NCBI GenBank assembly: GCA_946902875.1
Contig: OX336355.1
Location: 18,261,347-18,325,346, forward strand
Source of the DNA: Nematopogon swammerdamellus
Lineage: Eukaryota; Arthropoda; Insecta; Lepidoptera; Adelidae
Direction of reading: 5' to 3'
DNA: 64,000 nt
The notes below the pieces were generated by a model. That model saw only the letters and a list, made by a program, of their open reading frames with translations, was not told where the DNA came from and did not search any database. Below are positions 20,880 to 31,974 of this stretch, in pieces. The first letter of the stretch is position 1, and each line of letters opens with the position of its first letter. Both the position numbers and the translations under genes were made by a program.

Positions 20880-21490
20880 AATTTATGTTAGTACATTTAG
20901 TGTGGGAAACGAAGAGGGTGGACCCCCGCATAAATTCCTCAGTCAAATTTGACTTTACAGTACGATGAAGTATCATGAATTAAACCTATTTTATAAAAAT
21001 CCAAAAAATATTCATAACAGAAGTTAGGTATTTTTACCTAAAATCTTATATCGTTGATATCTTTGTTCGGAAAAATCCTCAGTCTAAACTTTCTTCACCA
21101 GAAATATTCATGTAAAGCATGAAAACTATATGTGAATTATCCAAAAAATATTCCTAGTAGAAACAACGAAATTTTGATAAAATAAGTTTTTTTAATATAA
21201 CTTCCACCGGAAAATTTCTCAGTCAAATTTTTTCACGGGAATGACGTTTTATTGTCGTTTTATACTTACAACATGAAAATCCAAAAAATATATCATCTAA
21301 CTATATTTTTTTCAGAAATTAGCTTTTTACTCGCAGTGGAAAATTCCTCAGTCCATTTTTTTTATAGAAATAATTACAAAATTTTCTATTCTTTCGACTA
21401 CGAAAAAATCCAAAAAAATATCTAGGGCAATATAAGGTATAAACATTTCACAAAGAAAGATTTTGAATGTTTTGCAATTCAGAACGCGCG
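20880..21490 (+). repeat. Interspersed repeat with internal 140-bp periodicity, copy 1
   Basis: The motif CCTCAGTC (or TCTCAGTC) recurs at 20937, 21077, 21217 and 21346, and TCCAAAAAATA near 21000, 21140, 21280 and 21409. Spacings are 140, 140 and 129 in both series, so the units are diverged tandem repeats. An inverted homologue with the same spacing is at 27990-28530. It is non-coding and of unknown family. Confidence 0.75.
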
Positions 21491-21573
21491 CGGTTCAAGC
21501 GGGCTGCGGGGGTGTGGGGGGCTCGCGCCGCCGCACGTGACATTTTCTATCGTCGTCGTACAATTCCCTCAAA

Positions 21574-21765
21574 ACTTAAATGGCGCTCGACCTAGCTGCG
21601 CAGTCAACGAATTTTAGGTCATCACTCGTAGATCATAGGGTAGATAATTGCTTCACTGCACATGCGCGAACCAAAGAAGCGAGCGATTAAAGTCTACCCT
21701 ATGTTCTACGAATTATGACCTAAAATTAGTTGACTGCGCAGGTAGGTCGAGCTGCATTAAAGTTC
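21574..21765. mobile_element. Hairpin MITE (~190 bp)
   Basis: Arms contain GCTCGACCTAGCTGCGCAGT / ACTGCGCAGGTAGGTCGAGC, AATTTTAGGTCAT / ATGACCTAAAATT and CATAGGGTAGA / TCTACCCTATG. The 48-base loop is non-coding. The outer ends AACTTAAATGG / CATTAAAGTT also pair imperfectly. Confidence 0.8.
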
Positions 21766-21994
21766 TTAGGTAACTGAAGGTATCACTCGCGTTCGGCGCG
21801 TGTATCTATCTGCACTATACAATGATAGTATGTGTGTGTGTCGAACGAATGTGGTGTGTTGTCTGTCTATATCGCAGCGCAGCGCACTCGTATTTAAATG
21901 AATGTGTAAGATAAATGTTTAATGGATGGATGAACAACATTTCTATGTAGTTTTCGTGTACTACACACGTGCACCTATTTAAGAAGTAGGTACA

Positions 21995-22114
21995 GTACCC
22001 GGCAGTAAATAATGAACATCGAGCTTTAGAAAGAAACAATCCGGTTGTAGAGCGTCGTCCCTCTCGCACATAGACGTGCGAGTTCGTGCGATAGAGACGA
22101 CGACTGCCGGGTAC
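21995..22114. mobile_element. Small hairpin MITE (120 bp)
   Basis: Ends GTACCCGGCAGT and ACTGCCGGGTAC are perfect inverted repeats. Inside is a second hairpin, CGTCGTCCCTCTCGCAC with GTGCGATAGAGACGACG. Short and non-coding. Confidence 0.6.
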
Positions 22115-22229
22115 CTTACCGGTACTGGGCCCCTTCCGTCTTCCGTGTTGGCGCACCACTAACCTGAGCAGCAAGCGATGAAGCTAGGGTCCACGCTTTG
22201 CCCGTGAATCACCACAGCCACCCTTCACG

Positions 22230-22545
22230 CTCTTTTTTTTATGGATACTGACACGGTCGGCTACATTTTATTTATTTATTTATTTTATTTATTTGGAAAC
22301 TTAACAGCTATACATGTATATTTACAACTAGAACTACAAACAACATCCGTGATGTCAGCCCATAACACCGGGTGAACTTGGTGCCACGTCAGTGCTTCGC
22401 TTCTGTCGTGCCGGCTACACTGAACTGGACGAAAAACACAAACTATTTACATAGCCGTTTCGACCGACCTTTCATTCAGTGCGGTGGTACCAACCCGGGC
22501 TATTATTTTAAAGTACCGGCACCATACGGTTTTTTTTTTATTGAC
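22230..22545 (-). mobile_element. SINE1, B-type, interrupted and deleted
   Basis: The inverted tail (22230-22267) is split from the body (22344 onward) by about 75 bases (ATTT-repeats, GGAAACTTAACAGCTATACA). The core joins directly to a rump of module B (CCCGGGCTATTATTTTAAAG), so about 90 bases are deleted there. The LINE A-tail begins immediately after. Confidence 0.7.
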
Positions 22546-24333
22546 AGCGCGTCGTATGGGCCAAGCCACCCATAAGGTGTCTAACGATGCCCATGGACAT
22601 TCGGCCGTATGCGGGGGTTACGAATGCCATGCCGGCCTGACAGGTGCCCATTCACGCCCCTCTTGAAGGACCTGAGACTATACTTGGGGGGAAATATATG
22701 GGCAGGGAGAGCGTTCCAGAGTTTACCGGTTCTGTAGAGGAAAGATCTGCAGAATCGGTTGGTACGCACCCGCGGTAAGTCCAGCGTGTAGGGAACTAGG
22801 GATGCAATCCCTGCCCAGTGCGCGTGGTGCGGAGGTGGAAAGGGGACGGCGGGATCGCATTAAACAGCTCCTCCGAGCACTCCCCATGGAATAAGCGATA
22901 GAACACACTTAGGGAGCCGACATCTCTACGGTGTTGCTGTGGTTCTAGATCGCAGGACACTTCGGGGTCACCCACTAGTCGCACGGCTCGACGCTGGATT
23001 GAGTCCAGAGGCGCAAGCTGGTATTTGGTGGGATGGCCCACAGGTGCGAGCAGTACTCCAAGCAGAACCTGATCTGCGATTTATACAGAAGCAGCTTTTG
23101 GTCCGGTGTGAAGTACCGTCGCACCTTATTGAGTGCGCCCAGGTTTTTAGAAGCCAGCTTGGCCTTCCCCTCGATATGGCGACGAAAGTTCAGGTCGTTT
23201 GACAGTTCGACTCCGAGGACCCCGAGGACTTCGCTTAATTTAAGCGACGTGCCTTGGAATGAAGGAGCCGGTGTAAACGCCATTCTCTTCGCACTGAACG
23301 CGCAAACTTGTGTCTTGGAAGCGTTGAACTCGACCAAATTACTACGGCCCCATTCGGAAATAGAGCCGAGTGTGTGTTCGAGCTCGGACACAAGTCCTCG
23401 CCTCTTCTCATCCACAACATCCCGACTGGCTGAAGAGTGACTGGTGTAGGATCCGTGTGCCGTACTGTCATCTGCATAACAATGTATGTTGCCCAGAGAC
23501 AGCATATATTGATATGCAGAAGAAACAGCGTGGGTGACAACACAGATTCTTGTGGTGCGCCGGCGTTCACTGACATGGCGTCCGACGAGCAACCGTCCAC
23601 TAGGACCTGAATGCTACGCCCATGTAGGAAGTCGGCGACCCAGTCACAGAGACCAGAAGGAAGTCCGTAAGCCGGCAATTTGCCCAAGAGCGACTTGTGC
23701 CAAACCCGGTCAAATGCCTTGGCAATATCAAGGCCAATTGCCAAGGATTCACCATGACCTTCAAGCGATTCCCCCCAAAGGTGAGTGACGTACGCTAGGA
23801 GATCACCAGCAGATCGTTTTGGCCGGAAGCCGTATTGCCGATCGCTGATGAGGTCATTCGTCTCCAGGTACTTCATGAGCTGCGCATTGATAACGCGCTC
23901 CATCACCTTAGAGAAGGGAGGTAATCGCTATAGGTCGGTAGTTTGCCGGGTTTGAGCGGTCACCCTTTTTGGGGATACTTGAATTGAGATACTTGAAGTG
24001 CCAAATTCGACGCGTTCCTCCAGTACGGGACTGAGGAGGCGAAGATGGCACCGTGGATCCCACTAATCAATGATCAGAAGAACCCAACGGGGCTCTGACT
24101 GCGACCTTATATCCAGTGGGGTTCGTCGTCAGCAGAAGATCGAGCAGAGAGGGTTCATGACCGTCTATATCTGGCAGCCTGGTGGGCTGGTCCGCCGGTT
24201 GAGACAGGTCATGCGTCACGGCAAAGTCGTAGGCGGCTCTCCCCGAAAAGTCAGTTCTGCTGGAGCCGGTAGGTCTTACGTACGGTAGGACGGTACGGTC
24301 TTTCCCCCCTCTTATTAAATCATGGCAGTACAA
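22546..24333 (-). pseudogene. CR1/Jockey-like LINE, decayed endonuclease end and reverse transcriptase
   Basis: Minus-strand order: endonuclease C-terminus (24333-24067; LPDIDGHEPSLLDLLLTTNP), a deletion of the linker, then RT from ~23906 (QYGFRPKRSAGDLLAYVTHL; motif A GLDIAKAFDRVWH; motif B GAPQESVLSP; after a frameshift near 23500 motif C CYADD). Next come the thumb (KSQIRFCLEYCSHLWA) and C-terminal FLYRTGKLWNALPAHIFPPK, then a CAATAAAAAAAA-type tail at 22546. RT and endonuclease would make the element's cDNA at a nicked target. Frameshifts and the missing linker make it non-functional. The clade name is my judgement from motifs. Confidence 0.85.
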
Positions 24334-24339
24334 AGAAAG

Positions 24340-25882
24340 AACAAGGTTTAATCAGCGGTGCACACCCCTACACCACTATTTAGCGTCGACTCGACCAACA
24401 TGCGGGGGTTGCCACACCTCCATCACCACCTGGAGACGATGAAACCGACCTTGCTTTTTCTGACGGAAACGCAAATATCTCGCCCTGCCGACACTTCTTA
24501 CCTGCACTACCCCGGCTACACCCTGGAAGAAGCTTTCCGCTCGCGAGCCGGGGTCTGCCTGTTTGTCAGGGCGGATATTTGCTGTCGTCGCCTGCGCTGC
24601 ATTGAGGACTCCGAGCTCTCAATACTCTGAGCCCACGTGGATCTGGGAACGGTGTCGCGGGTGTACGCCTGTCTGTACAGATCGCACTCTGGTAATGCAG
24701 AGACAGCTCGGTTATTTGAGTACCTGAGTGGAGCGGCAGACAAAGTCCAAGAGCGGTTCCCCACCGCGGATTTAGTTCTTTTTGGAGACTTCAATGCCCA
24801 TCACGAGGCATGGCTAGGCTCCAGGAGAAATGACTTTGCGGGGAGAGCCGCCCACAACTTCGCCCTGACGCATGACCTGTCTCAACTGGTAGACCAGCCC
24901 ACCAGGCTGCCAGATATAGACGGTCATGAACCCTCTCTGCTGGATCTTCTGCTGACGGCGAACCCCACTGGATATAAGGTTATATACATTGTTATGCAGA
25001 TCAGATCAGGTCCTACTTGGAGTACTGCCCGCACCTGTGGGATGGCTCTGCCAAATACCAGCTTGCGCCTCTGGACTCAATCCAGCGTCGAACCGTGCGA
25101 CTAGTGGGTGACCCCGAAGTGTCCTGCGATCTAGAGCCACTGCAACACCGTTGTAGAGATGTCGGCTCCCTAAGTGTGTTCTATCGCTTATTCCATGGGG
25201 AGTGCTCGGAGGAGCTGTTTAATGCGATCCCGCCGCCCCCTTTCCACCTACGCACCACGCGCGCTGGGCAGAGATTGCATCCCTACACGCTGGACTTACT
25301 GCGGATGACTGAATATAAGGTTATATACATTGTTATGCAGATCAGATCAGGTCCTACTTGGAGTACTGCCCGCACCTGTGGGATGGCTCTGCCAAATACC
25401 AGCTTGTGCCTCTGGACTCAATCCAGCGTCGAACCGTGCGACTAGTGGGTGACCCCGAAGTGTCCTGCGATCTAGAACCACTGCAACACCGTTGTAGGGA
25501 TGTCGGCTCCCTAAGTGTGTTCTATCGCTTATTCCATGGGGAGTGCTCGGAGGACCTGTTTAATGCGATCCCGCCGCCCCCTTTCCACCTCCGCATCACG
25601 CGCGCTGGGCAGGGATTGCATCCCTACACGCTGGACTTACTGCGGATGCGTACCAATTGATTCTGCAGATCTTTCCTCTACAGAACCGGTAAACCCTGTA
25701 ACGCTCTCCCTGCCCATATATTTCGCCCCAAGTACAGTCTCGGTTCCTTCAAGAGGTGGGTGAATAGGAACCCGTCAGGCCGGCATGGCATTCGAAACCC
25801 CCGCATACGACCGAATGTCCATGGGCGTCGTTTGACACCTTATGGGTGACTCGGCGCCATATGTCGCGCTGTCAATAAAACA
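24340..25882 (+). pseudogene. CR1/Jockey-like LINE deletion derivative with internal tandem duplication
   Basis: Endonuclease domain at ~24358-24971: FLTETQISRPADTS, then after an in-frame stop near 24628 LVLFGDFNAHHEAWLGSRRN (the GDFNAHH catalytic block) and LPDIDGHEPSLLDLLLTANP. At GYKV it jumps to about 22 bases around the RT active site (ATACATTGTTATGCAGAT, the IHCYAD codons), then to the RT thumb/C-terminus. This 341-bp unit is repeated: 24972-25312 and 25313-25653. The second copy continues through the C-terminus to GCGCTGTCAATAAAACAAAT. Most of the RT is missing. Confidence 0.8.
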
Positions 25883-25974
25883 AATATGGTGCGGGTGCGA
25901 GGGCGAACACTGGCGAGCGTTGTGCGATGGAGGGGCAATATGAGCATAGAGCGGGCGCGCTAATCTCGCGCATA

Positions 25975-26800
25975 TTAGGACGATTGCTGTGCGGGGGGAA
26001 GGCGCGCAGGCCGCGCTTTTTTTATCACCAATGCAGGAATCCTATCCGGTCCATTCGCTTTCCTACCGTCTAGGGAGTGAAGCTCCGCCCGTACAGTCCG
26101 TTGTCGGAACTTCACTACCGGCATGGAGTTCTCACACCTAGGTATAGATGGGGGAGTGGCACCCCATCGTCCAGGTTGGAGTTCCCCGTAAAGATAGATA
26201 CCAGTAAGTCGGTTTTTTCCTTTGCGAGTGAGCAAGTGAGCCTTCAGCCTGCACACGTGGAAGGGAGGAGCGGCAGAAACTCGACTCGACAGATTTGGCA
26301 AGAGACCAAAACTCACGACTCCTAGTTGGGTGCTGGTTCAGTCTATCGCCGATTCTGCCGATGTATTCAAATTTGGCCCTGGCAATAGACCTCTTGCCGG
26401 ATCGGGAGAGGCTGTTGTATTCCTTCCTCGATTCCTTCTTTATTTCAAGTACATTTGGATATTGCGCTTTGGACTTTGCGCATCGGGAGATGTTCCATAG
26501 GATGAGGCACGCCATCAGGCGAGAGGTCTTGTCACTTTGGCAGGTGCGGTGGGGTGGGACACATCCACCACTGGCAGACACCTCCACAGGTTCTTTATCT
26601 GTGTCGGGGAGGGATTGAGAAGCCACTGGGTACACCCAGACCACATAACGTCCCAGCTCCTCACGGGGCACGGCTACTTCCGGGACGAACTGAATCGATA
26701 TGTGTAAGTGCGGGAACGGAAGGGAGGATGCCGACCGCGGAGTATGTCACTGTGTGCTGTACGAGGATGAAAGTAATAAAAATATACCTATCTTATAGCT
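25975..26800 (-). pseudogene. LINE linker region between endonuclease and RT
   Basis: Minus-strand frames read EIKKESRKEYNSLSRSGKRS, ARAKFEYIGRIGDRLNQHPT, REFWSLAKSVESSFCRSSLP and, in a second frame, LDGRKANGPDRIPALVIKKA. The last is the 'K..GPD.IP' block at the start of LINE reverse transcriptases. This segment is the part missing from the copy at 22546-24333 but lies upstream of its endonuclease end, so it is a separate or rearranged fragment. Confidence 0.7.
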
Positions 26801-26968
26801 GCGTCTGTGGTCCCTCGAAGATTACTATAGAAAATATATATATCTTATGCCTTGCTCAGTGATAGCTAGTAATATATAAGTCGATGGCCTTGCTATGATT
26901 TATATTAATTATATTATAGCTTCGTCTGTGATGGGCTAATATGATATTATATTTTATACCCATTTTTT
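26801..26968. other. AT-rich unassigned
   Basis: Repeated TATATTATA stretches; nothing recognised. Confidence 0.3.
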
Positions 26969-27170
26969 AGGTTTCCGTATCCCGTACGGAAGCCTATTAC
27001 TAAGCCTACACCGTCTGTCTGTCCGTCCGTCTGTCTGTCCGAGGGCTGTATCTCTAGAACCGTAATAGGTAGCCCGTTGAAATTTTCACAGAATATGTGT
27101 TATTATGACGGATATAACAACAAATAATAAAACATAGAAAACGTAAAAAATGAAGGGGGGTTACCATTTT
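26969..27170 (-). mobile_element. GGCCAAGTGCGAGTC repeat family, copy 5, partial
   Basis: TTTAGGTTTCCGTATCCCGT, CCTATTACTAAGCCTACACC, a CTGTCCGT microsatellite and GTAGCCCGTTGAAATTTTCA match the family's 3' half inverted. The GGCCAAGTG end is absent. Confidence 0.6.
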
Positions 27171-27298
27171 TTTTTTATTGAAAAATAGTTACAGCAATCT
27201 ACTCAAAATTAAATAATTTTGAGTGATTTCTTTATAATATTGGTCACCCTGAGGACAACTCCAGTCCGCATACTACCGGTTGGACACCGCTGGTATAT

Positions 27299-27592
27299 AT
27301 TTTTTTTTTTTTTATGGAAACTGACACGATTGGCTACATCACCCACAACATCCGTGATGTGAGCCCATAACACCGGGTGAACTTGGTGCCACGTCAGTGC
27401 TTCCCTTCGCTCGTGCTGGCTACACTGAACTGGACGGAAAATACAAACTATTTACATAGCCGTTTCGACCGACCATTCCTACCACCTAGTATTATAAGAA
27501 GGGAGTCATATCCCTTAGTCGGCTTTTACGACATACACGGGGAGAGATACAGTGGGGCTATTCTTTTAAAGTACCGGCCCCACACGGTACCA
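27299..27592 (-). mobile_element. SINE1, B-type, with core deletion
   Basis: Inverted tail, body to CATAGCCGTTTCGACCGACC, then a deletion joining directly to CTACCACCTAGTATTATAAG and module B ending CCCCACACGGTAC. Confidence 0.8.
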
Positions 27593-27989
27593 TACAGGAA
27601 CCGTGTTTTTTTTTCAATGTGTTTTTTTTCTAATTATTGTTGTCAACCCTACGCACCGATGAACAAATCCGATACTGATTTGTTCTGATACTGTCACCGC
27701 AAATTGAGCGTTATGTGCGGGTCGTTCTACTTATATTAGCTTGCACGTGACCCTCACTTCATTTCGTCGGTATATTTACGCTAGTGCTGTATGCGCTAGT
27801 GCTGGCTGTGTAAGTATTCTACGAAAGCTAGCAACGTAGTAGGTAGATATGCATATGTACGAGTATCGTATCTCGTCTCACTTAGCTCGCGCATTCTAAA
27901 CCGGACCCTACTTGTAAGGAAAGACGGTACATTATCGCGTAATCATGGAATAAATTTATGATAGATTTTCAAAATTCGGTGTTCTGCTT
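27593..27989. other. Unassigned
   Basis: No recognised gene or repeat. Confidence 0.3.
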
Positions 27990-28530
27990 GATAATTTTTT
28001 TGGATATTATGGTTTTGAGTGTAAATGTGACTACTTAACATAATGAAAAAAAGAAATCCGACTGAGGAATTTTCCCAACTGAGTTTTTATACATTTTCAA
28101 TAACCAGCTATTGGTATGGATTTTTTTTTGGATTTTCTTACCCGTTACGCCAAATTACATTCTAAGGCCATGCGAGAATAAAAACTCGACTGAGCAATTT
28201 TCCGATAGAAATGACGGGCAAAAAAAGGAAATATCTCTAAAAGTAACAGTTCCATTTGAACAAAATTTTAGATTTTCATAATGTATCACATACTGATGCA
28301 AATAAATCATTTTGTAAAATAATTTTGAACTGAGGAATTTCTCAGTCCAATATATTAAGCCATTTGTACTTTTAGGTATAAATACCTAACTTCGGCTTGG
28401 TTTTTTTTTTAGATTTTTTTATATAAGCTTTGGCTCTTAATATACTACAACCTACCAAAGAAAAAATCGACTGAGGATTTAATGTTGGGGTCTTCATACA
28501 ACGAATCTCCCCATTTCTTAGGCTAATTAA
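27990..28530 (-). repeat. Interspersed repeat with internal 140-bp periodicity, copy 2
   Basis: GACTGAGG-type motifs at 28060, 28188, 28327 and 28469 are the inverted form of those at 20937-21346 and keep the spacing order (141, 139, 128 on the minus strand). GAAGTTAGGTATTTATACCT (minus) matches GAAGTTAGGTATTTTTACCT in copy 1. Copies are strongly diverged. Confidence 0.7.
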
Positions 28531-29103
28531 ACATACTACAAAAGTATGTAATCCAAGTTTAATTATTTTAATTTAGTTTAATTTATATTAATTGTTAAAG
28601 CATATTTTAATCTATAATTGTTTGTATTACATAATTAAATTTACATCACCTGTTAATACGTTAACTAAATATCATTATTATAATGTACATATGTAGTATA
28701 ATTGTCAAAAAATAAAAAAATATGTATGTAAATATTTGTATCCCGAACAAATGCAATCGAAGCACTCAGTCTTCGCATATAATTTGCCAGCTGCGATTAA
28801 TAATATGATTGCCAATCTAGTCTCTATTAAGCCATGATTGGAAGTCGAATTAGAGATGCGGTTTAATAATAAGAGCCGTTGCTAATTCTGAGCAGTGGAA
28901 ACGTAACCAGGTTTACATTGTAAATTGCGTGATTTACCCACCCACAGACAAGTAGCCATTTTATTTTCCAGATTTCTACAATTTTAAAAGAGAGATCGGC
29001 ACAACTAATCGCGAAAATAAAACGGGAGACTTGAGATCAAGAGACCAATCCAAGACCGCGCCGGCCACCCCAGCGCGTGAATAATCAAGCCGTTTCGGAT
29101 CGT
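28531..29103. other. AT-rich unassigned
   Basis: No recognised gene or repeat. Confidence 0.3.
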
Positions 29104-29697
29104 AGTCAACCGTGGTTCGGATTCCACGTAAGGCTGTAGATCCCTTCCCTTCTTACCTTACTAGGTGGTAGGGTTCATCCCGCCCGGGTTGATACCACCG
29201 CACTGAATGAAACGGCGTTCGAAACGGCTATGTTAATAGTTCCTGTTTTCCGTCCAGTTCAGTGTAGCCAACATGAAATGAAGGGAAGAACTGACACGGC
29301 GCCTAGTTCACCCGGTGTTATGGGCTGACATCACCATCCCGCCGTCCCCTTTCCACCTTCGCACAACGCGCACTGGGCAGGGATTGCATCCCTAATCCCT
29401 ATACGCTGGACTTACCACGGATGCGTACCAATCGGTTCTGCAGATCTTTCCTCTACAGAACTGGTAAACTCTGACACGCTCTCCCTGCCCACATATTTCC
29501 CCCCAAGTCTCGGGTCCTTCAAGAGAGGCGTGAATAGGCACCTGACAGGCCGGCATGGCATTCGCAACCCCCGCGTACGACCGAATGTCCATGGGCATCG
29601 TTAGACACCTTATGGGTGGCTCGGCGCCACAGGTCGCGCTTACTATAAAAAAAAATGTTGTAGGTGATGTAGCCAACTGTGCCAGTTTCCATAAAAA
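29104..29697 (+). mobile_element. SINE1 (A-type, head truncated) with a LINE 3' end nested in its tail
   Basis: SINE1 starts at CAACCGTGGTTCGGATTCCA, runs through core and body to GGGCTGACATCAC (29334), is interrupted, and resumes at TGTTGTAGGTGATGTAGCCA (29656) with its A-run. The 320-base insert ends in ATAAAAAAAAA and is the 3' end of the CR1-like LINE on the same strand. Three SINE bases are missing at the junction; no target duplication is visible. Confidence 0.85.
29336..29655 (+). mobile_element. CR1/Jockey-like LINE 3' end nested in SINE1
   Basis: CCCTTTCCACCTTCGCACAA, TGGGCAGGGATTGCATCCCT, CTTTCCTCTACAGAACTGGT, GGCATTCGCAACCCCCGCGT and GCTCGGCGCCACAGGTCGCG match the family C-terminus and 3' tail. 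Confidence 0.8.
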
Positions 29698-30072
29698 AAA
29701 TAAAAAATAAATAAATAATCGCATCACGATATTTTTGTACAGTTTTGAGATACAGAAAATGTCATGCACGCAAGTGGCCTCTCCATTCTACAACAGAACT
29801 GCGGTCCCTAAAAACACCAATATATTGGACGCGCGAACGCAGGTCCGCGGCGGGCGGCGTGCGGGCACAGTGTCGGCCGTGCGCCCGCGCGCGCACTCGC
29901 TACTGCCATAGTTTAATTAAACAGACTAGTTAACCGTCTTCATACAAGCGCGCCGATTCCGCACTCACACAAGCGCGCGCCAGCGCACGCTGCTGTCCGT
30001 ACACACACAACCACTACTTGCATTCTCACTTCTCTCGCTTGTAGTCAGTGATGGACGCCCCGCACTCGATTT
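29698..30072. other. GC-rich unassigned DNA
   Basis: CpG-rich stretch (GCGGGCGGCGTGCGGGCAC, GCGCCCGCGCGCGCACTCGC). No open frame with a recognisable domain, and no core-promoter element I can defend. Confidence 0.3.
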
Positions 30073-30116
30073 GATTTTTTGTTTTCTTTTTATGGAAACT
30101 GACACGATTGACTACT

Positions 30117-30157
<41 letters not shown>

Positions 30158-30248
30158 TTCTCTCTCTCTCTTTCTCTCCATCTCTCTTTCTCTCTCTTTC
30201 TCTCTCTTTCTCTCTCTTTCTCTCTCTTTCTCTCTCTTTCTCTCTCTT

Positions 30249-30281
<33 letters not shown>

Positions 30282-30420
30282 TTCTCTCTATCTTTCTCTC
30301 TCTCTGTCTCTCGTTCTTTCTCTCTCTCCTTCTTTCGCTCTCTCTTTATCTCTCTCCTTCCATCTTTCTCTTTCTCTCACTCTCTTTCTCTCCATCTCTC
30401 TTTCTCTCTCTTATTCTCCC

Positions 30421-30484
<64 letters not shown>

Positions 30485-30590
30485 CCTCTTTCTCTGTCTC
30501 TTTCTCTCTCTCTGTCTCTCGCTCTTTCTCTCTCTCCTTCTTTCTCTCTCTCTTTATCTCTCTCCTTCTATCTTTCTCTTTCTCTCTCTG
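30073..30590. repeat. SINE1 tail fragment followed by a long CT polypyrimidine tract
   Basis: 30073-30114 is an inverted SINE1 tail (TTTTTATGGAAACTGACACG). From 30115 to 30590 the plus strand is almost pure C/T, mainly CTCTCTTT units, with rare interruptions. The long Ser/Leu frames it creates are artefacts of composition. Confidence 0.9.
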
Positions 30591-30875
30591 GAATTGCATT
30601 TCCACCATGATGGGGTCACTACCTGTCAATTGTGTTAGTGTTGTGAGTTGCGACAGCCCTGGTGGCTCGGCGCAGCGTATAGGTAGTTATTTTAAAAATG
30701 GGCTCCAGTTACCCTACTCGTCTCCTTGTACTATGCTGCTGCTCCGTATATGGGCGCGGATTCCTCGCGCGCCGTCACACAAAAAGTTTGGAGATCCCTG
30801 ATTGAGCGTAGGCAGCTACCGCTCGCCATCTCGTTGAATTTGAAGACAGAAATCATGTACTTTCGTTTGATTGTT
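30591..30875. other. Unassigned
   Basis: No recognised gene or repeat. Confidence 0.3.
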
Positions 30876-31120
30876 TTTATTATCTAATCCGATATGGGTG
30901 GCTGAGTCGGAGGGGCCAAAGCGCATGCTCCGACCAGCCAATATCACCTTCGAGAAAGTAGGTGCCGTACCGGAGACTTCCATGAATTGCTGGCTATATA
31001 TGGACTAGAGGAGAACACAACCGAGGCTGCTGTGCGGCCATCTTACATCCAGTACGGTGGTACAAACCCAGTCGGCTACAATTTGAGCCTGCCACCTAGT
31101 AAGGGGCAAGGGAAGGGAAG
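30876..31120 (-). mobile_element. SINE2, headless
   Basis: Inverted tail (CTAATCCGATATGGGTGGCT), body and core (AGTACGGTGGTACAAACCCA, CCACCTAGTAAGGGGCAAGG) as in 9503-9908; the tRNA-like head is absent. Confidence 0.8.
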
Positions 31121-31252
31121 TTCACCCTTAGTGAAATGGAAACATCGAAACAGCAGGCTGTTTTATATAGGCAGCTTATACAAGCATAAGTACAAATAAC
31201 AAAAAATATATATCATATATTTTTATCCATGTAATAATTCCTCTGGTTTTTA

Positions 31253-31783
31253 TACGAACTCATTTTCTGTTCACGCAGCTCGACTGTGGAATTCACTACC
31301 ACACTTTATCCGACATTGTAAATCGCTTCCCTTATTCAAAAAACACCTAAACCTGTATTACCTCCGTCAATGTGAAGTAAAAACCTAAAAAAGAAAAACC
31401 ACTTTTGTTTCATACTTACCTGGATGGACAAGTATGTACCTATGTATGTATATTTATTTGTATATAACATTCTATATATTTAGTAATTTATATGTATTAA
31501 ACATGTATGGCTTATATTTTACTAGCATGTACTTATATGTATGTATGTATTATTAAGTATTCTTATTATTATTTTTATCTTCAATTGTCACGCAACTCTT
31601 TTGCTACTACCTACTTACATTCCACCATATTATCGAATCTCAAACATCCAAAGGTTGACTGTAAGAAATCTCTGTAGGGGATAAGTCCGCCTTTGCACCT
31701 TATGTAAATTTTCCAATGTATTTGTTACTGTTTAATGTTTACTGGAGCAATAAAGAATTTTCTATCTATCTATCTATCTATCT
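31253..31783 (+). pseudogene. Jockey/CR1-like LINE, C-terminus and 3' UTR
   Basis: 31253-31388 reads TNSFSVHAARLWNSLPHFIR, HCKSLPLFKKHLNLYYLRQC and a stop: the ARLWNSLP motif near the C-terminus of LINE reverse transcriptases. The 3' UTR has CAAAGGTTGACTGTAAGAAA and TCTCTGTAGGGGATAAGTCC, then GCAATAAAGAATTTT and a (CTAT)n tail. The UTR is homologous to the duplicated sequence at 7611-8493. Over 95% of the coding region is missing. Confidence 0.75.
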
Positions 31784-31974
31784 AATAATAATATTATAGA
31801 AGATATTGGATAGAAAATATGATTAAAATCTACATTGCAAATAATTAAATATTTAATTATAATATAATACAAACATAGATGAAAATATGCTGTTACCATT
31901 TAATTAATTTATTAAACTTTGATTATATTATAAAGTCTACAACAATGATTTAAATATTTTACTTTCCTACCTAC
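31784..31974. other. AT-rich unassigned
   Basis: TAATTAATTTAT-type sequence with no feature. Confidence 0.3.

Noticed and set aside
30071..30638. Two overlapping open frames of about 175 codons made of Leu, Ser and Phe.
   Set aside because: They are the translation of the CT polypyrimidine tract.
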